Of a DNA stretch of 64,000 bases, positions 7,332 through 15,898 are shown in pieces. The first letter of the stretch is position 1. Every line of letters starts with the position of its first letter. The translations under genes and the position numbers were made by a program. The notes below the pieces were generated by a model. The model saw nothing but the letters and a program-made list of their open reading frames with translations. It ran no database searches and was not told the DNA's origin. Source of the DNA: CAVORD01 sp963698535 (GTDB lineage Bacteria; Bacteroidota; Bacteroidia; Bacteroidales; VadinHA17); the NCBI GenBank assembly GCA_963698535.1, contig CAVORD010000001.1:1426001-1490000 (forward strand), written 5' to 3'.

Positions 7332-7535
7332 ATGAAGATAATGCTCAATAACCGTGAGGAGGAGTTTGGAAAGGAAAAGATGAGCGTTAGTGAAATGCTT
7401 GAGATAAAGAAATTTACTTTCAGAATGAGAGTAATAAGGATAAACGGTCGTCTGATAAAGCCCGACCAGTATGAGACTGCCATCATAAAAGCGGGTGATG
7501 ATGTCCAGATGTTATATCTCATGAGCGGTGGCTGA
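7332..7535 (+). CDS. ThiS/MoaD-like sulfur carrier protein
   Basis: A 67-residue ubiquitin-like protein that ends in the Gly-Gly needed for adenylation and thiocarboxylate formation. It has the beta-grasp layout: a short N-terminal hairpin, the helix VSEMLEIKKF, a strand VIRINGRLI and GDDVQMLYLMSGG. It starts one base after the ThiF-like stop, so both are surely co-transcribed. It may serve molybdopterin/tungstopterin or thiamine synthesis; the AOR neighbour favours the former, while the length is closer to ThiS. Confidence 0.83.
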   Translation: MKIMLNNREEEFGKEKMSVSEMLEIKKFTFRMRVIRINGRLIKPDQYETAIIKAGDDVQMLYLMSGG

Positions 7536-7621
7536 CAAACCCCTCCACGTTACTCTTAATTAGTATTTAAACCTTACGCCCTGTTGTTTGTTAGCAATAT
7601 ATAACATAAGATTAACATACA

Positions 7622-9250
7622 ATGACGAACAGACTATCTGTACCCGAGCCATATAATGAACCTGTAAAATCGTATGCCCCGGGCACACCCGAGAGGGAAG
7701 AAATAATAAGAACAATAAAGGATCTCAAATCATCAACTGCCGATATTCCAATGATAATCGGAGGCAAAGAGGTCAGAACTGGTAATCTTGTAGAGATAAG
7801 GCCTCCTCATGAGAGATCCCACTTGCTTGGTCATTACCATGCCGGTGACAAAGTCCAGGTAAATATGGCTATTGATGCAGCCTTGGAGGCCAGAGCCGGA
7901 TGGCTCGCCATGCCCTGGAAAGAGCGGGCAGCGATCTTTCTTAAGGTTGCAAGTTTAATAGCCGGTCCATACCGCCGCCTGATCAACGCTACAACAATGC
8001 TGGGGCAGAGTAAAACAGTTCACCAGGCTGAAATAGACGCAGCATGCGAGTTTGCAGATTTTATGAGGTACAATGTAAAGTATATGAATGAGATCTACTC
8101 TATACAGCCTGAGAACCATCCCGACACATGGAATAAACTTGAACAGAGGCCTCTGGAGGGATTTGTTTACGCTCTGAGTCCATTTAATTTCACCTCTATC
8201 GCAGCCAATCTTCCTGCAGCTCCGGCCCTTATGGGGAATGTGGTTGTATGGAAACCCTCTAATACCCAGATCTATTCAGCCGATATTATCATGAAAGTAT
8301 TTATGGAGGCAGGCCTGCCTCCTGGAGTAATCAATATTATTTTCACGCCGGGACCTGAAACAGCAGACGTTGTTCTTAACAACAGATATTTTGCCGGCAT
8401 TCATTTCACTGGCAGCACCTCAGTATTTAACTCTATCTGGAAGACCATCGGTGAGAATATCGGCAAGTATAAGAATTACCCAAGGATAGTAGGGGAAACA
8501 GGCGGCAAGGATTTTATACTGGCACATAAATCGGCAAACACCAGGCAGGTTGCAACAGCCTTGGCCCGTGGTGCCTTTGAATTCCAGGGACAGAAATGTT
8601 CTGCTGCATCCAGAGCCTATCTGCCGGATAATCTGTGGCCCGAGATAAAGAAAGAGGTACTGAGACAATTAGGGTCATTCAAGATGGGAAGTCCCGAAGA
8701 CTTCAAAAACTTTGTTACAGCTGTAATTGATGAAAAATCATACAGAAAACTAACTGCATATATTGAAGAGGCTAAAAAGAACAGCCAGGTGGAGATTATT
8801 GCCGGTGGTAATTACAGCGACAGCAAAGGCTATTTTATTGAACCTACAATCATACTAAGTAAGGATCCCTGTTATATTACTATGCAGGAAGAACTTTTTG
8901 GTCCGGTCCTTACCATTTTTGTTTACAAGGAAGATGAGTTTGATGAAACATTCAAGCTTATTGACAAGACTTCCGTATATGGTCTTACCGGAGCTATATT
9001 TGCCAGAGACAGGGAGGCAATTGCACGTGCAACAGCCGGACTCCGCTATTCAGCAGGTAACTTCTATATCAACGACAAGCCAACGGGTGCAGTAGTAGGG
9101 CATCAACCATTTGGAGGTTCAAGATCGTCAGGTACAAACGACAAGGCAGGATCGGCACTTAACCTGTTCAGGTGGGTCAGTCCCAGAACTATCAAAGAGT
9201 GCTTTCTTCCCGCTGAAGACTATACCTATCCCTTCCTTTCCGAAAAATAA
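7622..9250 (+). CDS. pruA: L-glutamate gamma-semialdehyde (P5C) dehydrogenase
   Basis: Second step of proline breakdown: oxidises glutamate semialdehyde to glutamate with NAD. The 542-residue protein has the aldehyde dehydrogenase signatures: general base in GETGGKD (Glu292) and catalytic Cys326 in FQGQKCSAASR; cofactor region SPFNFTSIAANLP and VWKPS. The C-terminal INDKPTGAVVGHQPFGG is the P5CDH pattern that separates this branch from other aldehyde dehydrogenases. It is a stand-alone enzyme of the eukaryotic/Bacteroidota type; the matching proline dehydrogenase is encoded separately about 5.7 kb downstream on the same strand. Confidence 0.95.
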   Translation: MTNRLSVPEPYNEPVKSYAPGTPEREEIIRTIKDLKSSTADIPMIIGGKEVRTGNLVEIRPPHERSHLLGHYHAGDKVQVNMAIDAALEARAGWLAMPWKERAAIFLKVASLIAGPYRRLINATTMLGQSKTVHQAEIDAACEFADFMRYNVKYMNEIYSIQPENHPDTWNKLEQRPLEGFVYALSPFNFTSIAANLPAAPALMGNVVVWKPSNTQIYSADIIMKVFMEAGLPPGVINIIFTPGPETADVVLNNRYFAGIHFTGSTSVFNSIWKTIGENIGKYKNYPRIVGETGGKDFILAHKSANTRQVATALARGAFEFQGQKCSAASRAYLPDNLWPEIKKEVLRQLGSFKMGSPEDFKNFVTAVIDEKSYRKLTAYIEEAKKNSQVEIIAGGNYSDSKGYFIEPTIILSKDPCYITMQEELFGPVLTIFVYKEDEFDETFKLIDKTSVYGLTGAIFARDREAIARATAGLRYSAGNFYINDKPTGAVVGHQPFGGSRSSGTNDKAGSALNLFRWVSPRTIKECFLPAEDYTYPFLSEK

Positions 9251-9335
9251 CCGGCATCAGTGTGTGGATAAGTACCAAACCAATTTAGATCGTTTATCTC
9301 CCATAAGTTTGGGAAAATCTTTATAGGTTTGTATT

Positions 9336-9686
9336 GTGATCAACTGGGAAAACATACAGGATAAAATACCGGCCCGATTCAGGAATAAATATATCCTGAC
9401 CGCCGCCGTTTTTCTGATATGGGTAGCCTTGTTTGACGGTAATAATCTTGTTGACAGGTTCAGGGATATGAGAACACTCCATCAGTTAGAGAAAGACAGG
9501 GAGTATTATTCAGGCCGCATTGAGGAGGAGAGAAGGAAACTTAATGAGCTTAGGACAAGCGATGAGAATCTGGAAAAATTTGCGAGGGAGCAGTATTATA
9601 TGAAAGAACCCGGGGAGGATATTTTTGTAATAATAACGCCTGAGAAGGAAAAAGAGGTTAAGAGACGGAGGAACAGGAAGTGGTAG
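9336..9686 (+). CDS. FtsB/DivIC-family septum formation initiator
   Basis: A 116-residue bitopic cell-division protein: short cytoplasmic N-terminus, one membrane helix at about 19-36, then a coiled coil (LEKDREYYSGRIEEERRKL) and the family's terminal MKEPGEDIFVI. It belongs to the divisome complex with FtsL and FtsQ. The start is GTG at 9336-9338; no ATG is available before the membrane helix. A TAGGTTTG promoter-like octamer lies only five bases upstream, so the transcript leader would be very short if that element is used. Its last 91 bases overlap the convergent glycosyltransferase gene. Confidence 0.85.
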   Translation: MINWENIQDKIPARFRNKYILTAAVFLIWVALFDGNNLVDRFRDMRTLHQLEKDREYYSGRIEEERRKLNELRTSDENLEKFAREQYYMKEPGEDIFVIITPEKEKEVKRRRNRKW

Positions 9687-10897
9687 TATCTCTTTTCCAG
9701 TTCCCTGAATTCCAATAACATTTCGTAACTATTATTTCCCGGGTCTCTCCCCAATAATAAAAGAAGTTCCTTCCCGGCATCTGCAACAGACACCTTCTGA
9801 AACATAGTGACATGTACATAATTAAGGTACTTTACAATCATGAACATGTTAAACCACTGGAAGAATCTTTTCCTGAATGCATCCTGACTACCGGTGTTTG
9901 CTTCAATTTCAATGATCTTCATCCTCCATTTTTCCGGTGCGATAAATTGTCTCAGGGAGAAAGGAATTAGTTCAGAAACATCTTCATCTGACAATTCATG
10001 ATCTTTCAGACGATCAACAGAGCGAAACAGCGTCTTAAGGTCGTTGAAGGCTTGCAAATTGTATGTTTTCAGGGAGATATCTCCTGAATCCATAATCAGA
10101 GATACGGCCCTTCCGGTGCCGAAGGGTACCCGGTTGCTTGCTCTGCCTGAAGGGTATACAACTGTATTCCAAATATTAAGATATCCTCCCACAGGTATCA
10201 GCTTCTGGATGAAGTAGAAATCCTCCCCTGCCTGCCTTGGGCTCATTCCGCCTGATTTTTTGTAGGTATCAGCTTTTACAGCCATTGATGAACCTACTGT
10301 ATGAGTAACCCACGGATAGCCACAATATTTCAACGCCTGGAAATAATAACGCAGATGCAACTCGTATAGAAGTATTGCATTTCCCTGATCGGTGACTGTT
10401 GATACGTCCCTGTGTTCAAAAAAGAGTGAGGCCGCATTCGCATTCTTTTGCCACAACAGTTCTTTTTCGATAGTGACAAAATAATTTTCTGCAACAATAC
10501 AATCGCCATCAAGAGATGCTATTACACCCCTGTGATTCATCGCCTGGTACAATCGGTATGCTGCTTCATCCATCCCTCTCTTTCTGGCCATTCCAACGCC
10601 CCACCTCATGTTATCGGATCTTCCGTTATTAAAGACCAAAAGCCGGAAGAAAGGTTTATTTACCTTCAACCAGCTTTCAATTTCTTTTTCAGCTCTACCG
10701 TTGTTTTCTATCTGTTGCTCCGAAGCATTCGAAGGAGCATTGATCAGCACCAACACTTCCACCCCGCAATCGGGTCTTTTACAACTGCTTAACGAGTCAA
10801 TTGTCTCAAGCAGATCAGGCTCATCATAAGCCGGAATAACAACAATAATCCCTGTATCACGAGATATCTCTTCCCTGAACAGGGGCAAGTAATTCAT
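9596..10897 (-). CDS. Family 2 glycosyltransferase
   Basis: A 433-residue GT-A fold enzyme. It begins with the nucleotide-sugar binding segment IVVIPAYDEPDLLETI, then the metal-binding DGD at 130-132 in ASLDGDCIVAENYF, followed by an acceptor region with GGMSPRQAGEDFYFIQKL (ED acid pair). No membrane segment is obvious apart from weak C-terminal hydrophobicity. It starts 3 bases after the OmpH-like gene, so they may be co-transcribed. The last ~30 codons run antisense into the FtsB-like gene, which is unusual and may reflect an extended or shifted C-terminus. Sugar and acceptor are unknown. Confidence 0.8.
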   Translation of the reverse strand: MNYLPLFREEISRDTGIIVVIPAYDEPDLLETIDSLSSCKRPDCGVEVLVLINAPSNASEQQIENNGRAEKEIESWLKVNKPFFRLLVFNNGRSDNMRWGVGMARKRGMDEAAYRLYQAMNHRGVIASLDGDCIVAENYFVTIEKELLWQKNANAASLFFEHRDVSTVTDQGNAILLYELHLRYYFQALKYCGYPWVTHTVGSSMAVKADTYKKSGGMSPRQAGEDFYFIQKLIPVGGYLNIWNTVVYPSGRASNRVPFGTGRAVSLIMDSGDISLKTYNLQAFNDLKTLFRSVDRLKDHELSDEDVSELIPFSLRQFIAPEKWRMKIIEIEANTGSQDAFRKRFFQWFNMFMIVKYLNYVHVTMFQKVSVADAGKELLLLLGRDPGNNSYEMLLEFRELEKRYYHFLFLRLLTSFSFSGVIITKISSPGSFI

Positions 10898-10900
10898 TAA

Positions 10901-11509
10901 CTACTTTTTGATCTTTTTTTCTGCAAGGTATTTCTCATTGAGACCCGCCAGCACTTCATTAGTGATTTCAAGTTGCGGGTCGCTGTAAAGAATAGTGCTT
11001 CCAAATGATTTGCCCAATATATACTGGTAATTATTCTCCACTGTATATTCCTCGAGGAATTTGTAGATATAATCAAGTACCTGACGATTGGTTACCTGCT
11101 CCTCCTCCATCAGAGTCATCTGAAGGTTGTCGCGAAGGGCAACAAGATCCTGTTGCTGTTGCATCAGGGCCTGTTCCATCTGAGCTGCTGTAGCCCTTGT
11201 AACAAGACCTTTGCGGACTTTCTCCTCATAATCACGGGCTCCTTTTTCGTATGCCTGTCCTTTTGAGTTCAGTTGAGCTTCTGAGCTTTTCTGCTTATCC
11301 ATCAGGACATTACGAAGATCTTTAAACATTTCAAAGTTATACAGTATAGAATCAATTTCGACATAAGCAATGCCTTGTGATTTTACGTCGCTAATCTGAG
11401 CGGGCATCTCACCACTTTCAACCTTTTTATTGCCTGTAAAGACAATGAAATAAAGAGCAGCCACTGCTAAGAGTAACACAACATTAAGGACAACAGGTAA
11501 TTTTTTCAT
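10901..11509 (-). CDS. OmpH/Skp-family periplasmic chaperone-like protein, membrane-anchored
   Basis: A 202-residue protein with an N-terminal hydrophobic segment (residues 7-25) followed by an OmpH/Skp-like body: GIAYVEIDSILYNFEMFKD, a long coiled coil rich in Gln, Glu and Lys, and the returning strand YILGKSFGSTILYSDP. Skp-type proteins hold unfolded outer-membrane proteins. It is a distant paralogue of the two ompH genes downstream of bamA (34554-35637), keeping the membrane anchor instead of a cleavable signal. A good promoter element lies just upstream. Confidence 0.8.
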   Translation of the reverse strand: MKKLPVVLNVVLLLAVAALYFIVFTGNKKVESGEMPAQISDVKSQGIAYVEIDSILYNFEMFKDLRNVLMDKQKSSEAQLNSKGQAYEKGARDYEEKVRKGLVTRATAAQMEQALMQQQQDLVALRDNLQMTLMEEEQVTNRQVLDYIYKFLEEYTVENNYQYILGKSFGSTILYSDPQLEITNEVLAGLNEKYLAEKKIKK

Positions 11510-11540
11510 ATTCGTTTTGATGTTAAAATAAAGTCAGGCA

Positions 11541-11548
11541 CAAATATA
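11541..11548 (-). promoter_or_regulatory. Promoter -7 element for the OmpH-like gene
   Basis: Minus-strand TATATTTG, a full match to TAnnTTTG, 31 bases upstream of the ATG. No clear -33 element is visible. Confidence 0.5.
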
Positions 11549-11652
11549 GAAAAATTATATTCATGAGCACAGGAGGGTCAGTGATGTAAGAAATAATCTT
11601 TCTGTCTCCGATGGCCAGCCAGGAGAATCAGGTATAATATGTTTGAGGGAAG

Positions 11653-12648
11653 TTAAAATTCGGGGCAGGGAATAGCATGAATTTTCCTGCGCCCTCCCAC
11701 GGAGAAGGTTGTGAATTCGAATATCAGGGAGATCTCATGTGATCCGCCGGTTGCGGCTATGAGGTTTGAAATGGTAAAATCGTAGCTATACCCTACATGT
11801 ACCTGATCGGTCTTAAATCCTATGAGCCCAATTACTGCATCACCAGCCTGTGATGTAACAAAAGGCACACCTCTGTACCACATTCCAAAAATTATGGGGT
11901 TCCTGTAATAATACAAGCCTACATCACTCTGGAAAAAGTTTCCCTGAAACTTAAGGTTGGCGGCAATTGACAGTACTTCTTCGTATTTCTGACGCAATCT
12001 TCCCCTTGCCAGTATCTGGGTTCCTCCAAAAATATCAACTTTAACAGGGATGAAGGCATCTTCTCCATAGAAGGAGACCTTTGGTTTAAGGAGGTGATCA
12101 ACGGCTATTCCGGCCCATATCTGTTCTGTATAGAACATAACGGATGTTCCGAAGTCGACATCGGCAACATTTTCAAAAGGGGGAGGATATATACTTGGGG
12201 TGGTACCACCAACATTAAGCTGGGTCGCCCATATCAGCTTATAGATGTTAAGGCCCAGGTATGAGAATTTAAATTGTACTCCTGGCCTAACGTGCCACAC
12301 CTTGTTTATATTGAAGTCGTAACTGTACAGTACACCCAGGTTTGTTGTGCTCAGGTCACCTGAACCGGCAACGTCGTGTGTGGCAAGGAATCCTATCCCC
12401 GAATTGAAGTTTGGCATATATTTATCGAATGCCACACTATAGGTATGAAAGACGCCGGGGACGGCAGGCCATTGATTTCTGTAATTAATAGAGAGCCTCA
12501 TATCCTGGGTTGCTCCTGCAAACGAAGGTGCCAGATAAAGCGAATTGGCATAGAACTGAGAAAACTGAGGGTCCTGGCCCTTAGATTCAACCGAAAATAT
12601 GACAAACAGAATAAACAGGTATTTATATTTTGCTTGCAATGGGGCCAA
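11653..12648 (-). CDS. PorP/SprF-family type IX secretion membrane protein
   Basis: An outer-membrane beta-barrel of the PorP/SprF family, 331 residues, with a signal peptide and the family opening QDPQFSQFYANSLYLAPSFAG, then NYRNQWP and a series of amphipathic strands ending in FEFTTFSVGGRRK. PorP binds PorE and links the type IX secretion machine to surface-exposed cargo; SprF acts in adhesin SprB export. In many Bacteroidota such genes sit beside large secreted PKD proteins carrying a gliding-type C-terminal domain, and here the PKD protein is the next gene upstream (170-base gap), which makes them a likely functional pair. Confidence 0.93.
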   Translation of the reverse strand: MAPLQAKYKYLFILFVIFSVESKGQDPQFSQFYANSLYLAPSFAGATQDMRLSINYRNQWPAVPGVFHTYSVAFDKYMPNFNSGIGFLATHDVAGSGDLSTTNLGVLYSYDFNINKVWHVRPGVQFKFSYLGLNIYKLIWATQLNVGGTTPSIYPPPFENVADVDFGTSVMFYTEQIWAGIAVDHLLKPKVSFYGEDAFIPVKVDIFGGTQILARGRLRQKYEEVLSIAANLKFQGNFFQSDVGLYYYRNPIIFGMWYRGVPFVTSQAGDAVIGLIGFKTDQVHVGYSYDFTISNLIAATGGSHEISLIFEFTTFSVGGRRKIHAIPCPEF

Positions 12649-12818
12649 GGTTATTAGTCACACACGAAAATAAATAAATGAAATCTAATTTCACTACTAT
12701 TATACGAAAATTTATTAGGAAGGTGACGCCCTATTTTAAACAGAACTACAATTAGAGCAATTTTTTAGGTCAATATTTAGTAAATTTTGACCAATCAACT
12801 CAAAACATTGACCAATAT

Positions 12819-13880
12819 TTATTGTTTGAAGAGGGTTACATCGCCCATTTTAACAAACAACTCTCCATTGCGGTATCTGCCCCTGACCTTCCATACATAT
12901 ACTCCCGGCTCGCACAGCTGACCGCGATAGTAGCCATCCCAGCCAATATTCATGTCGTTTGTTTCAAAAATGAGCACTCCTCTTTTTGAATAGACTCTCA
13001 GATTATAATCGGCTACTCCGGAAGATACCGGGTGGAATACAGATGATGTCTGGTCGGAAGCAACTGAATAATATCCTCCTGTTGGTCCGTCGGTATTGGC
13101 AATAATAGCATTTGGAAACTCAATAAAATATCCGATACCGGTAATTGATTCCCTCAATTCCACTGAATCACGGCATCCATCGGCACTAATAACATGCAAT
13201 GAGATTGTATAATCGCCGGATTTTTGATATTTATGAACAGGCTCAACCATTTCCGACTTGTTACCATCGCCAAAAGACCAGTTATACTTAACGGCATCGG
13301 TCGAGAGATTTGACATTCTAACTCCTTCAGCAGGGCTATTTAGTTTTGCATCTGAAATTTCGAACCGTGCTGTAGGCTTTTGAAAAACGCGCACCTTAAG
13401 TTGGGTTTGTGCCATACGACCATCGGTCCCGAATACAGCAAGGCTAACGTTGTAATCACCTGCTTCATCGAAAAGCCATACCGGATTGTCAGATGTGGAA
13501 GATCCTCCGTCACCAAAAGTCCAGCGACACGAATCGTAGTTCAGCGAGTTATTGGTGAAATGAACAGATAAAGGCTCACAACCCGAAAGAACGGATGCGC
13601 TGATTCTCACCACCGTTATTGCCGACTCCCTGAATTTAGTCTCGCTGCTGTTTTCAATTACTGACAATTCTCTTGCCTTAAGAGTTTCAGAAACTGCATT
13701 TCCCCGGGAATTGGAGTTATTGATCAGTGTATCGGTGAAACTTTCTGAATTTCGGGAAGTTCCGGATAGTGGTCTTCTCTTGATCCTTGCCGACTCTTTC
13801 TTGCCCTGATTCTTCTGAGACTTTATCAGGTGGTGCCGTTTTATTTTCAACGGATCCTTCAATAACAGAGGTGTCGGCAA
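12819..13880 (-). CDS. PKD-domain protein with gliding-motility-type C-terminal domain (likely 3' part of a split gene)
   Basis: Two PKD domains (WTFGDG at 120-125, WSFGDG at 201-206) are followed by a C-terminal gliding/T9SS-type domain (residues ~250-353: NLRVYSKRGVLIFE, GWDGYYRG, PGVYVWKVRGRY). Such proteins are exported, yet this frame has no signal peptide; its first ~40 residues are basic and overlap the anti-sigma-like frame. One base fewer around 13754-13756 would continue the anti-sigma protein directly into this one, giving a cytoplasm-membrane-periplasm protein. I therefore read it as the 3' part of one gene, with a separate overlapping gene as the alternative. Confidence 0.75.
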   Translation of the reverse strand: MPTPLLLKDPLKIKRHHLIKSQKNQGKKESARIKRRPLSGTSRNSESFTDTLINNSNSRGNAVSETLKARELSVIENSSETKFRESAITVVRISASVLSGCEPLSVHFTNNSLNYDSCRWTFGDGGSSTSDNPVWLFDEAGDYNVSLAVFGTDGRMAQTQLKVRVFQKPTARFEISDAKLNSPAEGVRMSNLSTDAVKYNWSFGDGNKSEMVEPVHKYQKSGDYTISLHVISADGCRDSVELRESITGIGYFIEFPNAIIANTDGPTGGYYSVASDQTSSVFHPVSSGVADYNLRVYSKRGVLIFETNDMNIGWDGYYRGQLCEPGVYVWKVRGRYRNGELFVKMGDVTLFKQ

Positions 13881-14130
13881 TAATATTATCTACCGGGGGC
13901 TTATCAGGACTCGCCGGATTGTTGAATAATAGTGATGTAGTGATGGCCAGTGTTGCGGCAGCCGCTGTATACCAGATATTTATACGACGGGGATTGAATC
14001 TGAAAAACTCCCTCACAGCCACCCTGGCTGAAATGGAACCAAACAGTCCATCGGATGGAGAAACCTCAACTGACTCCAGCTTCTCTCTGAAGAGTTCCTC
14101 TATTCCCGATATTTTATCCCCCTTTTTCAA
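13717..14130 (-). CDS. Anti-sigma-factor-like membrane protein (likely 5' part of a split gene)
   Basis: A 137-residue frame with a cytoplasmic acidic/helical N-terminus (IEELFREKLESVEVSPSDG), a membrane segment at about 52-69 (IWYTAAAATLAITTSLLF) and an acidic periplasmic stretch. It starts 11 bases after the sigma-factor stop, the usual place for its regulator. The last ~30 residues (basic, phenylalanine-rich) do not look like a real C-terminus and overlap the PKD frame. The expected product is an anti-sigma anchor fused to PKD domains. Confidence 0.7.
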   Translation of the reverse strand: MKKGDKISGIEELFREKLESVEVSPSDGLFGSISARVAVREFFRFNPRRINIWYTAAAATLAITTSLLFNNPASPDKPPVDNIIADTSVIEGSVENKTAPPDKVSEESGQERVGKDQEKTTIRNFPKFRKFHRYTDQ

Positions 14131-14141
14131 TTTTAGTAATT

Positions 14142-14723
14142 CTATTCTGTATATCTGTCTTTTATCTTCTCCAGTTCTTCCAGCCTCGATCTTATAAGTG
14201 CTCTTGCCCTGCTATATTGAGACTTGGATGTATTAATATCTATCGACATCAGTTCAGCTATCTCTTTATGTTTGTAACCCTCTATCGCATAAAGGTTAAA
14301 AACCATCCTGTATCCCGGCGGCAGTTCATTCAATATCCGTAATAACTCTTCAGATGTGAACTGGCTGTCGTTATATCCGGCAGTACCTGTTTCAACAGTT
14401 GAGTAATCATCGATATTCATCTGATACCTGTATTTCATGTTTTTATGATAACTGGTAATAGATGTATTAACTGCTATTCGTCTTAGCCAACCTGAAAAAG
14501 AACCTGTTCCTGAAAAATCTCCAATATGGAAAAATATCTTTACGAAACAATCCTGAAGAATATCTTCGGCCTCTGCCTTATCGGATGCATACCTCAGACA
14601 AATACCCAGTAGAAACCTCGAATACTTCTCAAAGAGTATCTTCTGAGCAATTCTGTCGTGCTTTTTGCACCCCTCTATTAGCTGAAGGTCGGTCATATTC
14701 TTTCCTGACCACTTAGTAGACAT
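14142..14723 (-). CDS. ECF RNA polymerase sigma factor
   Basis: A 193-residue sigma-70 family protein of the extracytoplasmic-function class. Region 2 is at about residues 20-90 (FEKYSRFLLGICLRY, AEDILQDCFVKIF, GWLRRIAVN) and region 4 at 125-180 (LPPGYRMVFNLYAIEGYKHKEIAELM, followed by SKSQYSRARALIR). It is the first gene of an operon with the anti-sigma/PKD gene and probably drives surface-protein genes. It is a paralogue of the sigma factor at 58728, sharing the same region-4 wording. Confidence 0.93.
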   Translation of the reverse strand: MSTKWSGKNMTDLQLIEGCKKHDRIAQKILFEKYSRFLLGICLRYASDKAEAEDILQDCFVKIFFHIGDFSGTGSFSGWLRRIAVNTSITSYHKNMKYRYQMNIDDYSTVETGTAGYNDSQFTSEELLRILNELPPGYRMVFNLYAIEGYKHKEIAELMSIDINTSKSQYSRARALIRSRLEELEKIKDRYTE

Positions 14724-14898
14724 TTCAAGAATTTAATTGGTTGCACCTATTGAAAATTTTTTCAATTTAGCAATTTTACTGCTCTAAATCAGAAGTAACC
14801 ACTGACAAACGTCATATTGAAGCAGTAAACTATTGTTTTATTTTGCCACTGCTGAGAAGTTTTTCAGCATAACACAACTGTCAAATAGTTCAGATTGC

Positions 14899-14906
14899 TA
14901 ATTTTG
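14899..14906 (+). promoter_or_regulatory. Promoter -7 element for proline dehydrogenase
   Basis: TAATTTTG fits TAnnTTTG and lies 24 bases before the ATG at 14931. Confidence 0.45.
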
Positions 14907-14930
14907 GCCGATCATAAAAATTGAAATAAG

Positions 14931-15842
14931 ATGTTTAATAAGATTATTGCCGCGGTACTACCCTATTTCCCAAAGAAATTCATCTGGATATTCTCAAGAC
15001 CCTATATCGCAGGTGAGACAATTGATAATGCGATGAGTGTATCCAAAGATCTTAACAGCAAAGGGATCAAGGTCACTATCGATATCCTGGGCGAGTTCAT
15101 TAAGAACCTTGACGAGGCTGAGGCAAATAAGAAGGAGTATTTGCATCTTATTGATTATACCGAAGCACGTGGAATAGATGGCAACTATTCACTAAAGCCA
15201 ACTAGCTTCGGTCTTCTTCTTGACAAAGAGGTAGCATATGGACATATCAGGGAGATCGTTGCCAAAGCCGCATCTTACAATAACTTCATTAGGGTAGATA
15301 TGGAGGATTCTCCATGCACCGACCTTACCATTGAGCTCTTCAGGAAGCTGAAAGCGGAATTCCCCGGTAACGTTGGGCTTGTTCTGCAGGCCTACCTGAG
15401 AAGAACGCTTTCTGATATTGAGAAGATGACAGACCTTAACAAAGCTGATATTCCGTTAAGCTACAGGCTATGTAAAGGAATATACGTTGAGCCTGAGGAA
15501 ATTGCATTCAAGAAGAGAGATGAGGTAAACGAAAACTTCCTTAAAGATCTTGAGTTCATGTTTAAGAATAAGATCTATGTTGGCATTGCCACACACGATA
15601 AATTTCTTGTAGACGGAGCTTTTGCTCTGATTGAAAAAAACAGTGTTCCTAAGAACATGTACGAGTTCCAGATGCTTTATGGTGTTACCCCGTCACTAAG
15701 ACAGATGATCGTTGACGCGGGTCACGTGATGAGGGTGTATGTTCCCTATGGTAAGCAATGGTTTGGCTACTCAACACGCCGTCTTAAGGAGAACCCCAAA
15801 ATGGCGACACATATCATTAAAGCAATATTTTATAAGGGTTAG
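14931..15842 (+). CDS. Proline dehydrogenase
   Basis: FAD enzyme that oxidises proline to P5C, feeding electrons to the quinone pool at the membrane. The 303 residues form the PRODH beta-alpha barrel: FIRVDMEDSP, LVLQAYLRRT, the substrate/FAD segment YRLCKGIY, GIATHDKFL and the proline-binding YVPYG...Y.TRRLKEN near the C-terminus. It is monofunctional, without a P5CDH domain; that activity is encoded at 7622. A rho-independent terminator follows, so it is probably a single-gene transcript. Confidence 0.93.
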   Translation: MFNKIIAAVLPYFPKKFIWIFSRPYIAGETIDNAMSVSKDLNSKGIKVTIDILGEFIKNLDEAEANKKEYLHLIDYTEARGIDGNYSLKPTSFGLLLDKEVAYGHIREIVAKAASYNNFIRVDMEDSPCTDLTIELFRKLKAEFPGNVGLVLQAYLRRTLSDIEKMTDLNKADIPLSYRLCKGIYVEPEEIAFKKRDEVNENFLKDLEFMFKNKIYVGIATHDKFLVDGAFALIEKNSVPKNMYEFQMLYGVTPSLRQMIVDAGHVMRVYVPYGKQWFGYSTRRLKENPKMATHIIKAIFYKG

Positions 15843-15858
15843 AATAATAGCTGCTTGA

Positions 15859-15898
15859 TGAGCTTTCATGCATTATATGTGTGGAAGCTCATTTTTTT
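15859..15898 (+). terminator. Intrinsic terminator after proline dehydrogenase
   Basis: A 9-base stem TGAGCTTTC / GGAAGCTCA (one G-T pair) with a 15-base loop, followed by seven T. The right arm overlaps the stop codon of the convergent gene. Confidence 0.75.
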
